Part shown: positions 26,247 to 35,219 of the stretch, in pieces | Numbering within the stretch: the first letter of the stretch is position 1 | Layout: the number at the start of each line of letters is the position of its first letter | Source: an uncultured Dehalococcoidia bacterium | GTDB lineage: Bacteria > Chloroflexota > Dehalococcoidia > Lucifugimonadales > UBA3495 | Length of the DNA: 64,000 bases | Assembly: GCA_958295765.1 (NCBI GenBank) | Contig: CATQHB010000002.1 | Span: forward strand, 1,314,091 to 1,378,090 | Reading direction: 5' to 3' | Notes under the pieces: generated by a model | Told to the model about the DNA's origin: nothing | Database searches by the model: none | The model's input: only the letters and a program-made list of their open reading frames with translations | Translations under genes and position numbers: made by a program

Positions 26247-26723
26247 CTAAAGTTCCAGTTCTTCCCGGAAGGCGGCGACTACCGCCCGTTCCAGGGCCTC
26301 CCGCTCCTGACGGATGGGCACCCCGTTCACCATCAGGTAGGCGGTGTCTTCCTCCTCGATGCCCAGCTCGATTTCAATGGCCCGCTCCCCGTCCTCTTCC
26401 CAGGAAAGGGTCAAGCAGATTTCCTCCACGTCGTCAGCCTCATCATCGGCATCATTCAGGCTGACCAGGTTAAACCCCGGTTCTTCCGCTTCGTCATCCC
26501 CTTCTTCCCAGGAAACAAAGGTCTCCAGGGCGCCGTTGCCTTGCAACAGGATGGCGTTTACGTCCGCCAGAAGTTGGGCGATTTCAAGGGATGCGGCCAA
26601 TTCCCGCAGGCTCGCCCGGAGTTGTTCCGCCTCGGCGTCTTCTTCCTGAGCTTCCCGCAGTCGCTGAGCGCGGGCCTCTGCCAATTCATCCCGCAAGTTT
26701 GTAAGGGTATCCCGCCAAGCCAT
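26247..26723 (-). CDS. Acidic coiled-coil hypothetical protein
   Basis: Family not recognised. The 158 residues have an N-terminal helical, heptad-like stretch (LRDELAEARAQRLREAQEED) and a very acidic middle and C-terminal part rich in Glu/Asp with alternating strands (EEICLTLSWEEDGERAIEIE). No cysteine pairs or membrane segments. An AGGAG site precedes the ATG. It is between purD/unknown and purE on the same strand. Confidence 0.65.
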   Translation of the reverse strand: MAWRDTLTNLRDELAEARAQRLREAQEEDAEAEQLRASLRELAASLEIAQLLADVNAILLQGNGALETFVSWEEGDDEAEEPGFNLVSLNDADDEADDVEEICLTLSWEEDGERAIEIELGIEEEDTAYLMVNGVPIRQEREALERAVVAAFREELEL

Positions 26724-26763
26724 GATGTTCTCCTATGCCGGGTAATTTATACCCGAGGCCCGG

Positions 26764-27366
26764 TTATTTTTCTTCCCGGTCCTTCCGGGCGTGGCGACTC
26801 AGAAAATAACAGAATTGGTCAACTTCCCGGTAGTCGGCCAGGCCGTATTGGGTGCGAACCCGTTGCAGGGCGTCCAGCAAATCCAGGTAGCGCAGTCCCC
26901 AATGCCCCTTGCTCAAGGTTCCGGGATACCGGCCCAGATAGCGCAGACTGCGTTCGGCGGCCGGGTTCCAGACCGCCAACAGGCGGGGCTGGCCCAGGCA
27001 GAGCAGGTAAGAAACGAACTCCTTGCCCGCGCCGTCCAGTTTATAGGCGCCCCCCTCCGAGACACACTCATTGAAACGCGCCTCCAGAGTAATAGTATCA
27101 TAGAGCAGAAAATCGAGGGTGTCTCTAATGTCGGCAATCGGATTAGCAGCAAAAACTTTGCTCCGGTTTCCGCCGGCGGCCCGGTACAGGGTCAATGCCT
27201 GTGGCGCGGTAAGGGCCGGCAATTCCTCCGGGGAAAGCCACCCGGCCCACGCCCCAGCCTCGGCCCAACGCCGCTGGCGGTAGCGCGTCAACTCCCCCTG
27301 GTCAAGGGCCGCGCCGTAGGCCGCCGCCAAGTTGCCGGGGGCTAGACCGACGGACTTGGCGACCAT
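26764..27366 (-). CDS. Hypothetical protein overlapping purD
   Basis: Family not recognised. The 200-residue protein is mainly helical, basic at both ends, with a central segment EFVSYLLCLGQPRLLAVWNP and a C-terminal RHARKDREEK tail. Its ATG lies inside the end of purD (25-nt overlap), which points to coupled translation and a real gene. It could be a nucleic-acid-linked protein, but no motif settles that. Confidence 0.65.
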   Translation of the reverse strand: MVAKSVGLAPGNLAAAYGAALDQGELTRYRQRRWAEAGAWAGWLSPEELPALTAPQALTLYRAAGGNRSKVFAANPIADIRDTLDFLLYDTITLEARFNECVSEGGAYKLDGAGKEFVSYLLCLGQPRLLAVWNPAAERSLRYLGRYPGTLSKGHWGLRYLDLLDALQRVRTQYGLADYREVDQFCYFLSRHARKDREEK

Positions 27367-28655
27367 AGACCCTGCCGGTTGCCCACGGTTAAGTCTCCGA
27401 TGTCCTGCCGGTAGTAAGCATCCTCAAAGTGCAGGTCAGCCACCCGCCGGTAGGCGGCGGCGCGGGCCAGGGGCAGGGAGTCTCCCTTGCCCACTACGGT
27501 AAGCACCCGCCCGCCGCTGGTAACCACCCGGTTCGCCGGGCCGTCGCCGCCGGCCGGCTGCGCCCCGGCGTGAAACACGATAGCGTCAGCATCCTCCTTA
27601 TCCAGCCCGGTTATCTCCCTTCCGGTCTGATAGGGGCCGGGGTAGCCGCCGGAAACCATCACCACTCCGACGTGAGCCTGCGTTCCCCAACGGACGGGAG
27701 CTTGGGAGAGGTTACCCTCAATACAAGCGGTCATCGTTTCGATAGGGTCGCTTTCCAGCAGGGGCATAATAACCTGGGTTTCCGGGTCACCAAAGCGGCA
27801 GTTGAATTCCAAAACTTTCGGGCCTTCTCTAGTAAACATAAGCCCGGCGTAGAGCATACCGCGATACGGGGCGCCCCGCCGCGCCATAGCCGCGATAACC
27901 GGCTCCATAATAGTCCGGCTCACCACGTCGGCCAGTTCTGCATCCCAGAAAACCGGGGGCGTAAAGCTGCCCATTCCGCCGGTGTTCGGCCCCTGGTCGC
28001 CGTCCCCAATCGGCTTATAGTCGCAGGCCGCCACCAGGCTGGAGACATTCTCCCCGTCGCTGAATCCAAATACGCTAACCTCGGCGCCTTGCAGCAATTC
28101 CTCAATTACCACGGTTTCCCCGGCCCGGCCGAAAATCCGATCGGAGAGGCAGGCCGTTACCGACACTGCCGCCTCTTCCGGCGTGGCGCAGAGAGCAACT
28201 CCCTTACCCTCAGCCAGCCCGTCGGCTTTCACCACCACCGGGCCTTGATGCCGGGACAGAAAGTCCAGCGCCTCTTGCCGGTCGCTGAAAACCCGGAACT
28301 CCGGGCCGGGCACGGCGGCCTCCCGCATCACCTCCCGGGCAAAGCTCTTGCTGGCCTCCAGGCGGGCCGCCAAAGCGGTTGGGCCGAAAGCGGGGATACC
28401 CATTTCGCTAAGCCGATCCACGATACCGTCAGCTAAAGGCCTTTCCGGCCCCACCACCACCAAGTCAACGCCCAGAGATTGGGCGGCCTCAACCACGCCA
28501 TCTATATTCTCCGGGGTGATGGGCAAGTTGGTCGCAACCTGGGCCGTGCCGGCGTTGCCCCCGGCGACCCAGAGGGCCGACACCCGCGGGCTGCGGCGCA
28601 ACCGCCAGGCCAGGGCGTGCTCACGACCGCCGGAGCCAACAATCATAACTTTCAA
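27342..28655 (-). CDS. purD: Phosphoribosylamine-glycine ligase
   Basis: PurD makes GAR in step 2 of purine synthesis with an ATP-grasp fold. The 437 residues begin MKVMIVGSGGREHALAWRL, then KADGLAEGKGVALC, and contain the ATP-grasp signature FNCRFGDPETQVIMPLL. The start is TTG at 28655 (matching the family N-terminus), and the 3' end overlaps the next gene by 25 nt. Confidence 0.96.
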   Translation of the reverse strand: MKVMIVGSGGREHALAWRLRRSPRVSALWVAGGNAGTAQVATNLPITPENIDGVVEAAQSLGVDLVVVGPERPLADGIVDRLSEMGIPAFGPTALAARLEASKSFAREVMREAAVPGPEFRVFSDRQEALDFLSRHQGPVVVKADGLAEGKGVALCATPEEAAVSVTACLSDRIFGRAGETVVIEELLQGAEVSVFGFSDGENVSSLVAACDYKPIGDGDQGPNTGGMGSFTPPVFWDAELADVVSRTIMEPVIAAMARRGAPYRGMLYAGLMFTREGPKVLEFNCRFGDPETQVIMPLLESDPIETMTACIEGNLSQAPVRWGTQAHVGVVMVSGGYPGPYQTGREITGLDKEDADAIVFHAGAQPAGGDGPANRVVTSGGRVLTVVGKGDSLPLARAAAYRRVADLHFEDAYYRQDIGDLTVGNRQGLWSPSPSV

Positions 28656-28737
28656 GATTTAACCGTCTCCAGTGGGCTTGCTTTAGTCAATGCGGAGAAA
28701 TTGTGCTTGGGTATCCCTATCACGACAAAGCTGCCAG

Positions 28738-29037
28738 CTATTCCGACTCCTCTTCTTCCGGGAAATGGTGCGGCCAGGGATATTCGCCGGGCAAATAAGC
28801 CCAGCCTTCAATGAATACTCCTTCTTTCTTGAAGTATTTCAACGCCAAACGGCGGGTCATATTCATAACCCGTTCCCTTTCCTTGTTGGAGGAACACAAG
28901 GCGGTTACCCCGGAATCCGTATGGGGAGTAGGCGCAAACCGGGTGTTTATTTCTACGTCGGGAAAACGGGCCGTTACTTCAGCGGCAAATCGGGCCGTTG
29001 CGCCCCGTACTTCTTCACACACTTCTTTCAATTTCAT
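28738..29037 (-). CDS. Unknown partner of the HEPN protein
   Basis: The 99-residue protein starts MKLKEVCEEVRGATARFAAE and ends in an acidic FPEEEESE tail. It does not show the MNT nucleotidyltransferase motif that usually accompanies HEPN toxins (GSxxxGxxxxxSD), although the SGVTALCSSNKER segment could be a decayed remnant. It overlaps the HEPN gene by 23 nt, so the two are translated together. It may be an antitoxin of a new type; this is inference. Confidence 0.65.
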   Translation of the reverse strand: MKLKEVCEEVRGATARFAAEVTARFPDVEINTRFAPTPHTDSGVTALCSSNKERERVMNMTRRLALKYFKKEGVFIEGWAYLPGEYPWPHHFPEEEESE

Positions 29038-29410
29038 ACTTCATCCGGGTTACCAGGTCTTCAACTCGGTCCAGAATCCTTTGCGCCGTCCTTTGGCTTA
29101 GCCGATCCAGCCGGTAGTCCGCGTCAATCCGTGCTGCTCTTGCCTGCTTCCAGGTATCGCCATCCCGAGCGTTGAATATAAAACCGGGATTGCAAAACTC
29201 TTCCAGGAAAGCCCGCTCCAGTTGGTCATGGGCCCAGCGTTCCCTGGTGCGGTTCCTGACCACTTCCAACAACACTATGGTTGTATGATACAGGGCGTAA
29301 TACGCTCGCGAAACAGCGCTTTCCGGGTCGCCCAGTTCCTGAGCCATCCGAGCCGTCCTCAGGAACCGCTCCGCCTTGGTCACGGCCAAGTTCACCCTAG
29401 GGTTCAGCAC
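29015..29410 (-). CDS. HEPN domain protein
   Basis: The 131-residue helical protein matches HEPN nuclease-like proteins: ERFLRTARMAQELGD, SAVSRAYYALYHTTIVLLE, then RNRTRERWAHDQL, which holds the RNase-type Rx4-6H motif (Arg56 to His61, or Arg54 to His61). HEPN proteins often act as RNA-cleaving toxins with a small neighbour. Here the neighbour overlaps by 23 nt. It lies between guaA and purD. The GTG start lacks a clear Shine-Dalgarno. Confidence 0.78.
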   Translation of the reverse strand: MLNPRVNLAVTKAERFLRTARMAQELGDPESAVSRAYYALYHTTIVLLEVVRNRTRERWAHDQLERAFLEEFCNPGFIFNARDGDTWKQARAARIDADYRLDRLSQRTAQRILDRVEDLVTRMKYEIERSV

Positions 29411-29440
29411 GGATGGGAGCTACCCGCTATCATTCTGATC

Positions 29441-31045
29441 CTACTCCCACTCAATAGTGCCGGGGGGTTTGCTGGTGATGTCATAGACTACCCGGTTGAC
29501 GCCGGAAACTTCGTTGACGATACGGCTGGAGATACGGGCTAGAACCTCATAGGGCAGCCGCACCCAATCGGCGGTCATGGCGTCGTTGCTGGATACGGCC
29601 CGAATCGCGCAAACGTAACCGTAAGTCCGGTAATCCCCCATTACTCCGACGGTGCGGCTGTCGCTGAGCACGGCAAAGCTCTGCCAGATGTCTTCATAGA
29701 GGCCGGCCTTTTCCACCTCGTCCAGGACAATCCAATCACATTCCCGCAGGATTGCCAGCTTTTCCGGGGTAACCGCTCCGATGATGCGAATGGCTAGGCC
29801 CGGACCGGGGAAGGGTTGCCGTAGCACTATTTCCCGGGGCAGGCCCAATTCCAGCCCGACCTCCCGAACTTCGTCCTTATACAGGTAGCGCAGCGGCTCG
29901 ACCAATGCCAGTTTCATATAGTCCGGCAGGCCGCCCACGTTGTGATGGGTCTTGATTCGGGCCGAAGCCCGGTTCTCCGGCGTTTCGCTTTCGATAACGT
30001 CGGGGTACAGGGTTCCCTGGGCCAGAAAGTCGGTGTCGGTCAATTCGGCAGCCGCCTCTTCAAAGACCCGGATGAACTCCTCGCCAATGGCCTTGCGCTT
30101 TACCTCCGGGTCGGTAACGCCCTCCAGACGGGACAAGAACCTTTGGGCCGCGTCCACGTAGCGGAGGTTCAAGCCGAGGTTCTGGCGGTAAGTTTCCTGC
30201 ACCTGTTCCGCCTCTCCTTTGCGGAGGAGGCCGTTGTTCACGAAAATGCAGGTCAAGTTGTCGCCGATGGCCCGGTGCAGCAGCACGGCGGCCACCGAGG
30301 AGTCCACCCCCCCGGACAGGGCGCAGATTACCCGGCCGGTGCCGACTTGCCGCCGGATGCGGTGTATCGAGTCGGCAACAAAACTCTCCGGCGTCCAGGC
30401 GCCCCGGCAGGCGCAAACCCGGAAAAGAAAGTTCTCCAGGATAGTCTGGCCCAGGGGCGTGTGCTGGACTTCCGGGTGGAATTGCAGCCCGAAGATCCCG
30501 GCGCCGTTGCTGATTGCGGCATTGGCCGAGTTCTCCGTGTGCGCCAGGGAGGTGAAACCGGGGGGCAGAACGTCCACCCGGTCGCCGTGGCTCATCCACA
30601 CCTGGAAAGAATCGGGCAGATCCTGAAACAGGGATTGGGGCGATTGGCCGGCGTTTTCCCGGCTCAGCGCGGCGGAGCCGTACTCCCGTTTCTCCCCCGG
30701 CGCCACCTGGCCGCCCAGTTGATGCACCAGGGCCTGCATCCCATAGCAGATACCCAACGCCGGCAGGTGGTGGTCAAATACCCAATCGGGAACCAGCGGG
30801 GCGTCGGCCTCATAGACACTGGCCGGGCCGCCGGAAAGAATTACTCCCTTGGGAATGATGCGTTGGGTAACCCCTTCCCAGGTTGAGGAGGCCGATACCA
30901 CTTCGGAATAAACCTTCAATTCCCGGGCCCGGCGGGCAATCAGGTGGCTGTATTGAGAGCCAAAATCTATGATGACGATGCCTTCGTCCACCATAGAGCC
31001 GGTGTTGAGGGTATCCCTGTCGCTGACTTCCGGGTTACTAACCAT
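29441..31045 (-). CDS. guaA: GMP synthase (glutamine-hydrolysing)
   Basis: GuaA converts XMP to GMP. The 534 residues have an N-terminal class I glutamine amidotransferase ([26 protein letters not shown] nucleophile Cys, FHPEVQHT with His and Glu), then an ATP pyrophosphatase domain ([16 protein letters not shown]), and the GMP synthase dimerisation C-terminus ending [13 protein letters not shown] 31045 has GGAAGG upstream; the ORF extends to 31177 only through non-family residues. Confidence 0.95.
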   Translation of the reverse strand: MVSNPEVSDRDTLNTGSMVDEGIVIIDFGSQYSHLIARRARELKVYSEVVSASSTWEGVTQRIIPKGVILSGGPASVYEADAPLVPDWVFDHHLPALGICYGMQALVHQLGGQVAPGEKREYGSAALSRENAGQSPQSLFQDLPDSFQVWMSHGDRVDVLPPGFTSLAHTENSANAAISNGAGIFGLQFHPEVQHTPLGQTILENFLFRVCACRGAWTPESFVADSIHRIRRQVGTGRVICALSGGVDSSVAAVLLHRAIGDNLTCIFVNNGLLRKGEAEQVQETYRQNLGLNLRYVDAAQRFLSRLEGVTDPEVKRKAIGEEFIRVFEEAAAELTDTDFLAQGTLYPDVIESETPENRASARIKTHHNVGGLPDYMKLALVEPLRYLYKDEVREVGLELGLPREIVLRQPFPGPGLAIRIIGAVTPEKLAILRECDWIVLDEVEKAGLYEDIWQSFAVLSDSRTVGVMGDYRTYGYVCAIRAVSSNDAMTADWVRLPYEVLARISSRIVNEVSGVNRVVYDITSKPPGTIEWE

Positions 31046-31103
31046 CCAATCCTTCCCGCCGTCCCGTCCGATTTGGCAACCGATTGGCAACCGCTGCCTG
31101 AAA

Positions 31104-31112
31104 AATATACCA
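31104..31112 (-). promoter_or_regulatory. Extended -10 promoter for guaA
   Basis: On the minus strand TGGTATATT (TGn plus TATATT) lies about 60 nt before ATG 31045, with no good -35. Confidence 0.4.
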
Positions 31113-31192
31113 TAGGGACAGGGGCGGTTGCTACGGGAACCCGGCGGTTTTTTGAGGGCCGGCGCGATACCGGACAATCAAGTCCGACCGGT

Positions 31193-31401
31193 ACTCTCAA
31201 CGCGCGTTGGTGTTCTGACGGGATACTCCGGCGGCCGGTAGGGGCGGGTTTGTAACCCGCCCTGGCGACAACGGCAGAATCATCTGGGTAACGGATACAG
31301 CGTATCCGACAGATCCTTGCACCGGAACCAGGGCGGGTTACAAACCCGCCCCTACAATGCACCGAAGCCGGGTAAGGAACACCAACGCCTGTTGAGAATA
31401 C
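31193..31401. mobile_element. MITE-like element (family 3), complete
   Basis: Outer ends form inverted repeats related to TATTCTCAACAGGCGTTGG. Inside are two inverted GGGCGGGTTTGTAACCCG palindromes facing each other and a conserved core with GGCAGAA and CGTATCCGAC. It is about 0.2 kb with no coding capacity. Both ends carry TA, compatible with TA-target transposition. With the guaA and tRNA promoters it explains the gene-free stretch 31046-31491. Confidence 0.75.
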
Positions 31402-31417
31402 CGTCCGGCCCAATCGG

Positions 31418-31446
31418 TTGACAATTCTGCCAGGATTTACTATATT
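31418..31446 (+). promoter_or_regulatory. Promoter of tRNA-Glu
   Basis: Perfect TTGACA (31418-31423), 17-nt spacer, TATATT (31441-31446). Predicted start is near 31453, 39 nt before the tRNA. Confidence 0.7.
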
Positions 31447-31491
31447 GAATATGCTGGATGCCTTAATGGGCCGGTACTCCAGTGTTGGTGT

Positions 31492-31568
31492 GGCGCATTC
31501 GTCTAGCGGCCCAGGACACCGCCCTCTCAAGGCGGAGATCAGGGGTTCGAATCCCCTATGCGCTACCA
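31492..31568 (+). tRNA. tRNA-Glu, anticodon CTC
   Basis: A full cloverleaf can be drawn: acceptor GGCGCAT/ATGCGCT (G1-U72 wobble), D arm GTCTAGCGGCCCAGGAC, anticodon arm CCGCC-CTCTCAA-GGCGG with anticodon CTC, T arm AGGGG-TTCGAAT-CCCCT, discriminator A and an encoded CCA (31566-31568). Confidence 0.95.
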
Positions 31569-31623
31569 ACCCTTCCTCCAACTTTCTCTCCGCTTTAATC
31601 CGGTTTAGGTTATACTTTCCCCT

Positions 31624-32499
31624 ATGACCGGATTATCCCTGATACTGGTTCTGCTGTCGTCGCTGACCCATTCTACCTGGAACCTGTTGCTGAAACGCTC
31701 CGGCAACAAGGAAATGTTCGTTTGGTGGATGTTGGTCAGCGCCAGTATCCTGCTGGCTCCGGTGGGCGGGGCGCTGCTGTGGTTATACCCGATACCGCCG
31801 CCGGGCTGGTGGCTGCTGTTAGCCAGCAGCGTGCTGGAGATTTGCTACGTCATCCTGCTGGGCCGGGGCTACGCCCGGGGCGACCTGTCCCTGGTGTATC
31901 CCGTCGCCCGCGGCATTGGCCCTATGCTGGTGCCAATCCTGGCGGTGTTGACCCTGGGCGAGCGCATCGAACTGCCGGCCATCCTGGGCATCGCCTCAAT
32001 TACCATCGGCATTTACACCGTATCCTGGTGGGGCAGGTTCGGCTCGATTCTCCGCCAGCCGACCGCCCTGCTCAAAGACAGCGGCACCCGTTACGCCATT
32101 CTGACCGGACTGACCATCACCCTTTACTCCCTGGTGGACAAGAAAGGGGTGGAATACATTCAACCCTTTCTTTACATCTACCTGATTGCCCTGGGTTCGG
32201 CGATTGGCCTCACTCCCTATATGCTGCGCAACTACGGGCCGGCTTCGCTGGGGCGGGAATTGCGCTTGAATATCCGGTCTATCGTCGCCGCCGGGATTCT
32301 CTTTTTCGTCGCTTACGGGCTGGTACTAACCGCCTTTTCCCTGTCCCGGGTCAGCTACGTTGCCCCGGCACGGGAGGTAGGCATTGTAATCGGCGTGCTG
32401 ATGGGCGTTTTCATTCTCAAAGAGTCCTTTGGCCGGGGCCGCTTGCTGGGTTCCGGCTTTATTGTCCTGGGATTGACCCTGATCGCCCTGTCCCCCTAG
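31624..32499 (+). CDS. EamA/DMT family transporter
   Basis: The 291-residue integral membrane protein has about ten hydrophobic segments in two five-helix EamA-type halves, such as LILVLLSSLTHSTWNLLLKR at the start, VYPVARGIGPMLVPILAVL in half one, and VAPAREVGIVIGVLMGVFIL in half two. Such proteins export metabolites or amino acids; the substrate is unknown. A TATACT hexamer at 31611-31616 lies only 7 nt before the ATG, so the message may be leaderless. Confidence 0.88.
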   Translation: MTGLSLILVLLSSLTHSTWNLLLKRSGNKEMFVWWMLVSASILLAPVGGALLWLYPIPPPGWWLLLASSVLEICYVILLGRGYARGDLSLVYPVARGIGPMLVPILAVLTLGERIELPAILGIASITIGIYTVSWWGRFGSILRQPTALLKDSGTRYAILTGLTITLYSLVDKKGVEYIQPFLYIYLIALGSAIGLTPYMLRNYGPASLGRELRLNIRSIVAAGILFFVAYGLVLTAFSLSRVSYVAPAREVGIVIGVLMGVFILKESFGRGRLLGSGFIVLGLTLIALSP

Positions 32500-32605
32500 A
32501 ACCGCCCCCGGACGTACCGGGGGATGTATAATGGGGGAATAGCAACAAGATTTACTTGAAGATTTACGCGGCAGCGGCAGCGGATAATCGGGAGGGTTCA
32601 GGCAA

Positions 32606-33688
32606 ATGATAAGTCAGGAACGGTTAATCAACTCCTTCTGCGACCTGGTGCAAATAGACAGTCCTTCCGATGAGGAAGAGGAAATTGCCCAGCACTTGAC
32701 CGGTCGGCTGAGCAACTTAGGGTTTAAGGTGGAACGGGACGCTCACGGCAACGTAATCGCCTCGGAGCCGGGGGAGCGGCCTCTGCTGCTGTCGGCCCAC
32801 ATGGACACGGTGGAGCCGGGCCGAGGCATCAAACCGCTAATCCAGGGCGACCGGATTGTTTCCGAAGGCGCCACCATTCTCGGCGGCGACTGCAAGGCCG
32901 GCATTGCGGCGATTATTGAGGGGCTGGAGTCGGTGATCGAGGAGGGCGCGGCCCGTCTCCCGGTTCAGGTAGTTTTCACCCGCGGCGAGGAAATCGGTCT
33001 GGTGGGCGCGACCAACCTGGACTATTCCATGATTCGGGCCTTGGAGGCGGTGGTGTTTGACGGCAACGGCCCGGTGAATACCATCACCGGCTCCAGCCCC
33101 AGCTATATGAGCTTTGACGTAACGGTCAAGGGACGGGGCGCCCATGCCGGGGTGGAACCGGAAAAGGGGCTGTCGGCCATCCGAATCGCCTCGGAAATAA
33201 TCGGCGAACTGCCCCAGGGCCGGCTGGATGAGGAAAGCACCTTTAACGTGGGGCTGATTTCCGGCGGGACGGTGCGCAATGCCGTTCCGGTGGAGGCGGT
33301 CTTTGGCGGCGAGTTCCGCAGCCGCAACACGGAAACCTTCGACCTGCTCAAAGTTCAACTGCAAGCTACCCTGGAGCAGGCCCGTCAGCGATACCGGGAC
33401 GCAACTATTGATGAGAAATTCGAAGTTCTTTTCCAGATGTATAACCTGGACCCGGAGGAGGCGGTGGTGCAGATGACCCGCCGGATAATGGCGGACATGG
33501 CCCTGACGCCCAACATCCAGCCCTCCGGCGGCGGCACCGACGGCAACGTAATGCGGCGGCAGGGCATCCAGAGCGTGGTGGTGGGGATGTCAACCAATGC
33601 GATGCACACGGTGGACGAATACGTGGTTATTCCCGATTTGGTGAATACGGCGGTCTTTTGCCGGAGACTGATTACTGACGGTTGTTAG
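32606..33688 (+). CDS. M20-family zinc peptidase (PepT-like)
   Basis: The 360 residues show M20 metallopeptidase motifs: LLLSAHMDTVEPGRGIKP (metal His and catalytic Asp), ILGGDCKAGIAAIIEGLE (bridging Asp), and VVFTRGEEIGLVGATNLD (catalytic Glu pair). The 'GADDKAG'-like motif is GGDCKAG. Closest to tripeptidase-T-like proteins; other amide substrates are possible. GGGAGGG is before ATG 32606. Confidence 0.88.
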   Translation: MISQERLINSFCDLVQIDSPSDEEEEIAQHLTGRLSNLGFKVERDAHGNVIASEPGERPLLLSAHMDTVEPGRGIKPLIQGDRIVSEGATILGGDCKAGIAAIIEGLESVIEEGAARLPVQVVFTRGEEIGLVGATNLDYSMIRALEAVVFDGNGPVNTITGSSPSYMSFDVTVKGRGAHAGVEPEKGLSAIRIASEIIGELPQGRLDEESTFNVGLISGGTVRNAVPVEAVFGGEFRSRNTETFDLLKVQLQATLEQARQRYRDATIDEKFEVLFQMYNLDPEEAVVQMTRRIMADMALTPNIQPSGGGTDGNVMRRQGIQSVVVGMSTNAMHTVDEYVVIPDLVNTAVFCRRLITDGC

Positions 33689-33769
33689 GGCGGGTTTGTC
33701 GGGGTGGTGTACGGCTGTTCCTTGCGTTGGCGGTAAGCCAGTTGGCGAGTTCTGTGAGTCTGGTTAAAG

Positions 33770-33797
33770 CCGCTCATGGTGAGCTTGTCGAACCACC
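33770..33797. repeat. Half copy of a family-2 repeat
   Basis: Only the CCGCTCATGGTGAGCTTGTC arm is present. Confidence 0.7.
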
Positions 33798-33884
33798 GCC
33801 CCAACCCTTTACTGCTCGACAAACCCGCCACCGATGGACTAATCGCCCAAAACCCTTACTCATCAATGCCAAAAGGTTTGACGA

Positions 33885-35057
33885 TTAGCAGTCTGCGTCA
33901 ATGGGAGGGTATTTCAGGGCCGCCTCCTCAAGAACCTCGGCCAGTTCCTGAGCGAACTCCCGGCGCTGCCAGGGGCGAATGTCGGCGGCGCCGGCCTCGG
34001 CCAACTCCGACTGCCACTGAGCCGGCCGGTGCGCCAAACGTTCCAGGCTGACCGCCGGCCAGAGTAGGGCCGGGTCCAGGCCCAGGTCGGCGCCCTTGTC
34101 GCTGCGCCACTGTTTCAGGACTTGCAGCCGACCCTGCACCTCCCGGCCCGGGAAATGGGTCCGCCGGCGGCGGGGCGGGCGGTTGACCGCCGGGCCGCGC
34201 TGTCCTCGCTGCACCGCTTCCCGCAGCTTGTTTCCGGCCCGGCGCACCAGTTGGGGCGATAAGTCGGGCACCGCTTCCAGGGGAACGTGGGGCTGCTGGG
34301 CCAGGTAGAGCAGCGTCTCATTCCGCACCACCCGGTAGGCCGGCCAGTCCAGCCTTTCCGCCTCCAACTCCCGAAACTCGTACACTTCCTTGAGCACTGC
34401 CAACTCCGGCGGACTCAAGCGGTCGCTGCCCTTGACCCGCAGAAAGGCCGGTTCCGCCGATTCGTAGCCCGTCGCGCCGGCCTCCTCCAGGTGCAGAAAC
34501 TCGTCCCTTACCCAATCGAGCCGCCCCTGCTCCGCCAGGAGTTGGCGCAGTTTGCGGGCCAGGGGTATGAGATGCTGAACATCGGCGGCGGCATAGTCGA
34601 TTGCCTCGTCGCTGAAGGGGCGCAATCCCCAGTTTGACCGCTGCAACCGGCGGCTCTTGGGTATCTCCACCCCTAGAAAGGCGTGCAATACGGCGGCCAG
34701 GTTGGGGCTGAGCATCCCGAGGAACCGGGCGCAGGTTTCCGTGTCAAACAGCCCGGCGGTCTTGAACCCGTATTCCCGGTAAAAGGAGCGCAGGTCATAG
34801 TCGGAACCGTGCATTATTTTGGTAACCGACGGGTCGGCCAGGATCGCGCCCAACTCGGAAAGGTCAGACACGGCCAGGGCATCAATCAGATACGCGGAAC
34901 CGGCGGCGCCAATCTGCACCAGGCAGATTCGGCCCCGGTAGGCGTACATACTGTTGGCTTCGGTATCTATCGCCAGTTCGGTTGCGCCGGCCAGGCGGTC
35001 AGCCAGGCGATTCCATTCCTTTTGGTCGGTGATTAGCTGAGGCCGATTCACGCTCAC
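33885..35057 (-). CDS. rnd: Ribonuclease D
   Basis: A 3'-5' exoribonuclease for tRNA maturation. The 390 residues have the DEDDy nuclease: LAIDTEANSMYAYRG (ExoI), MHGSDYDLRSFYREYG (ExoII), DYAAADVQHLIPLARKL (ExoIII Tyr and Asp), followed by an HRDC-type helical domain (LAVLKEVYEFRELEAERLD). The start is GTG 35057, or GTG 35051 with a better-spaced GGGGAG. Confidence 0.92.
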   Translation of the reverse strand: MSVNRPQLITDQKEWNRLADRLAGATELAIDTEANSMYAYRGRICLVQIGAAGSAYLIDALAVSDLSELGAILADPSVTKIMHGSDYDLRSFYREYGFKTAGLFDTETCARFLGMLSPNLAAVLHAFLGVEIPKSRRLQRSNWGLRPFSDEAIDYAAADVQHLIPLARKLRQLLAEQGRLDWVRDEFLHLEEAGATGYESAEPAFLRVKGSDRLSPPELAVLKEVYEFRELEAERLDWPAYRVVRNETLLYLAQQPHVPLEAVPDLSPQLVRRAGNKLREAVQRGQRGPAVNRPPRRRRTHFPGREVQGRLQVLKQWRSDKGADLGLDPALLWPAVSLERLAHRPAQWQSELAEAGAADIRPWQRREFAQELAEVLEEAALKYPPIDADC

Positions 35058-35219
35058 TCCCCGGATTTCCAGGATGCTATTTTGACCAGTATAGCAGAGG
35101 GTATCCCGACGTGGGTTGATATACGATTTAAGATGCGATTGTCCTGGTGTAGAATATGGGGCGCGCGAGATTGTAGGATATGGGGCGATAGCTCAATTAC
35201 CGGTTTGCCGAGACGGGGA

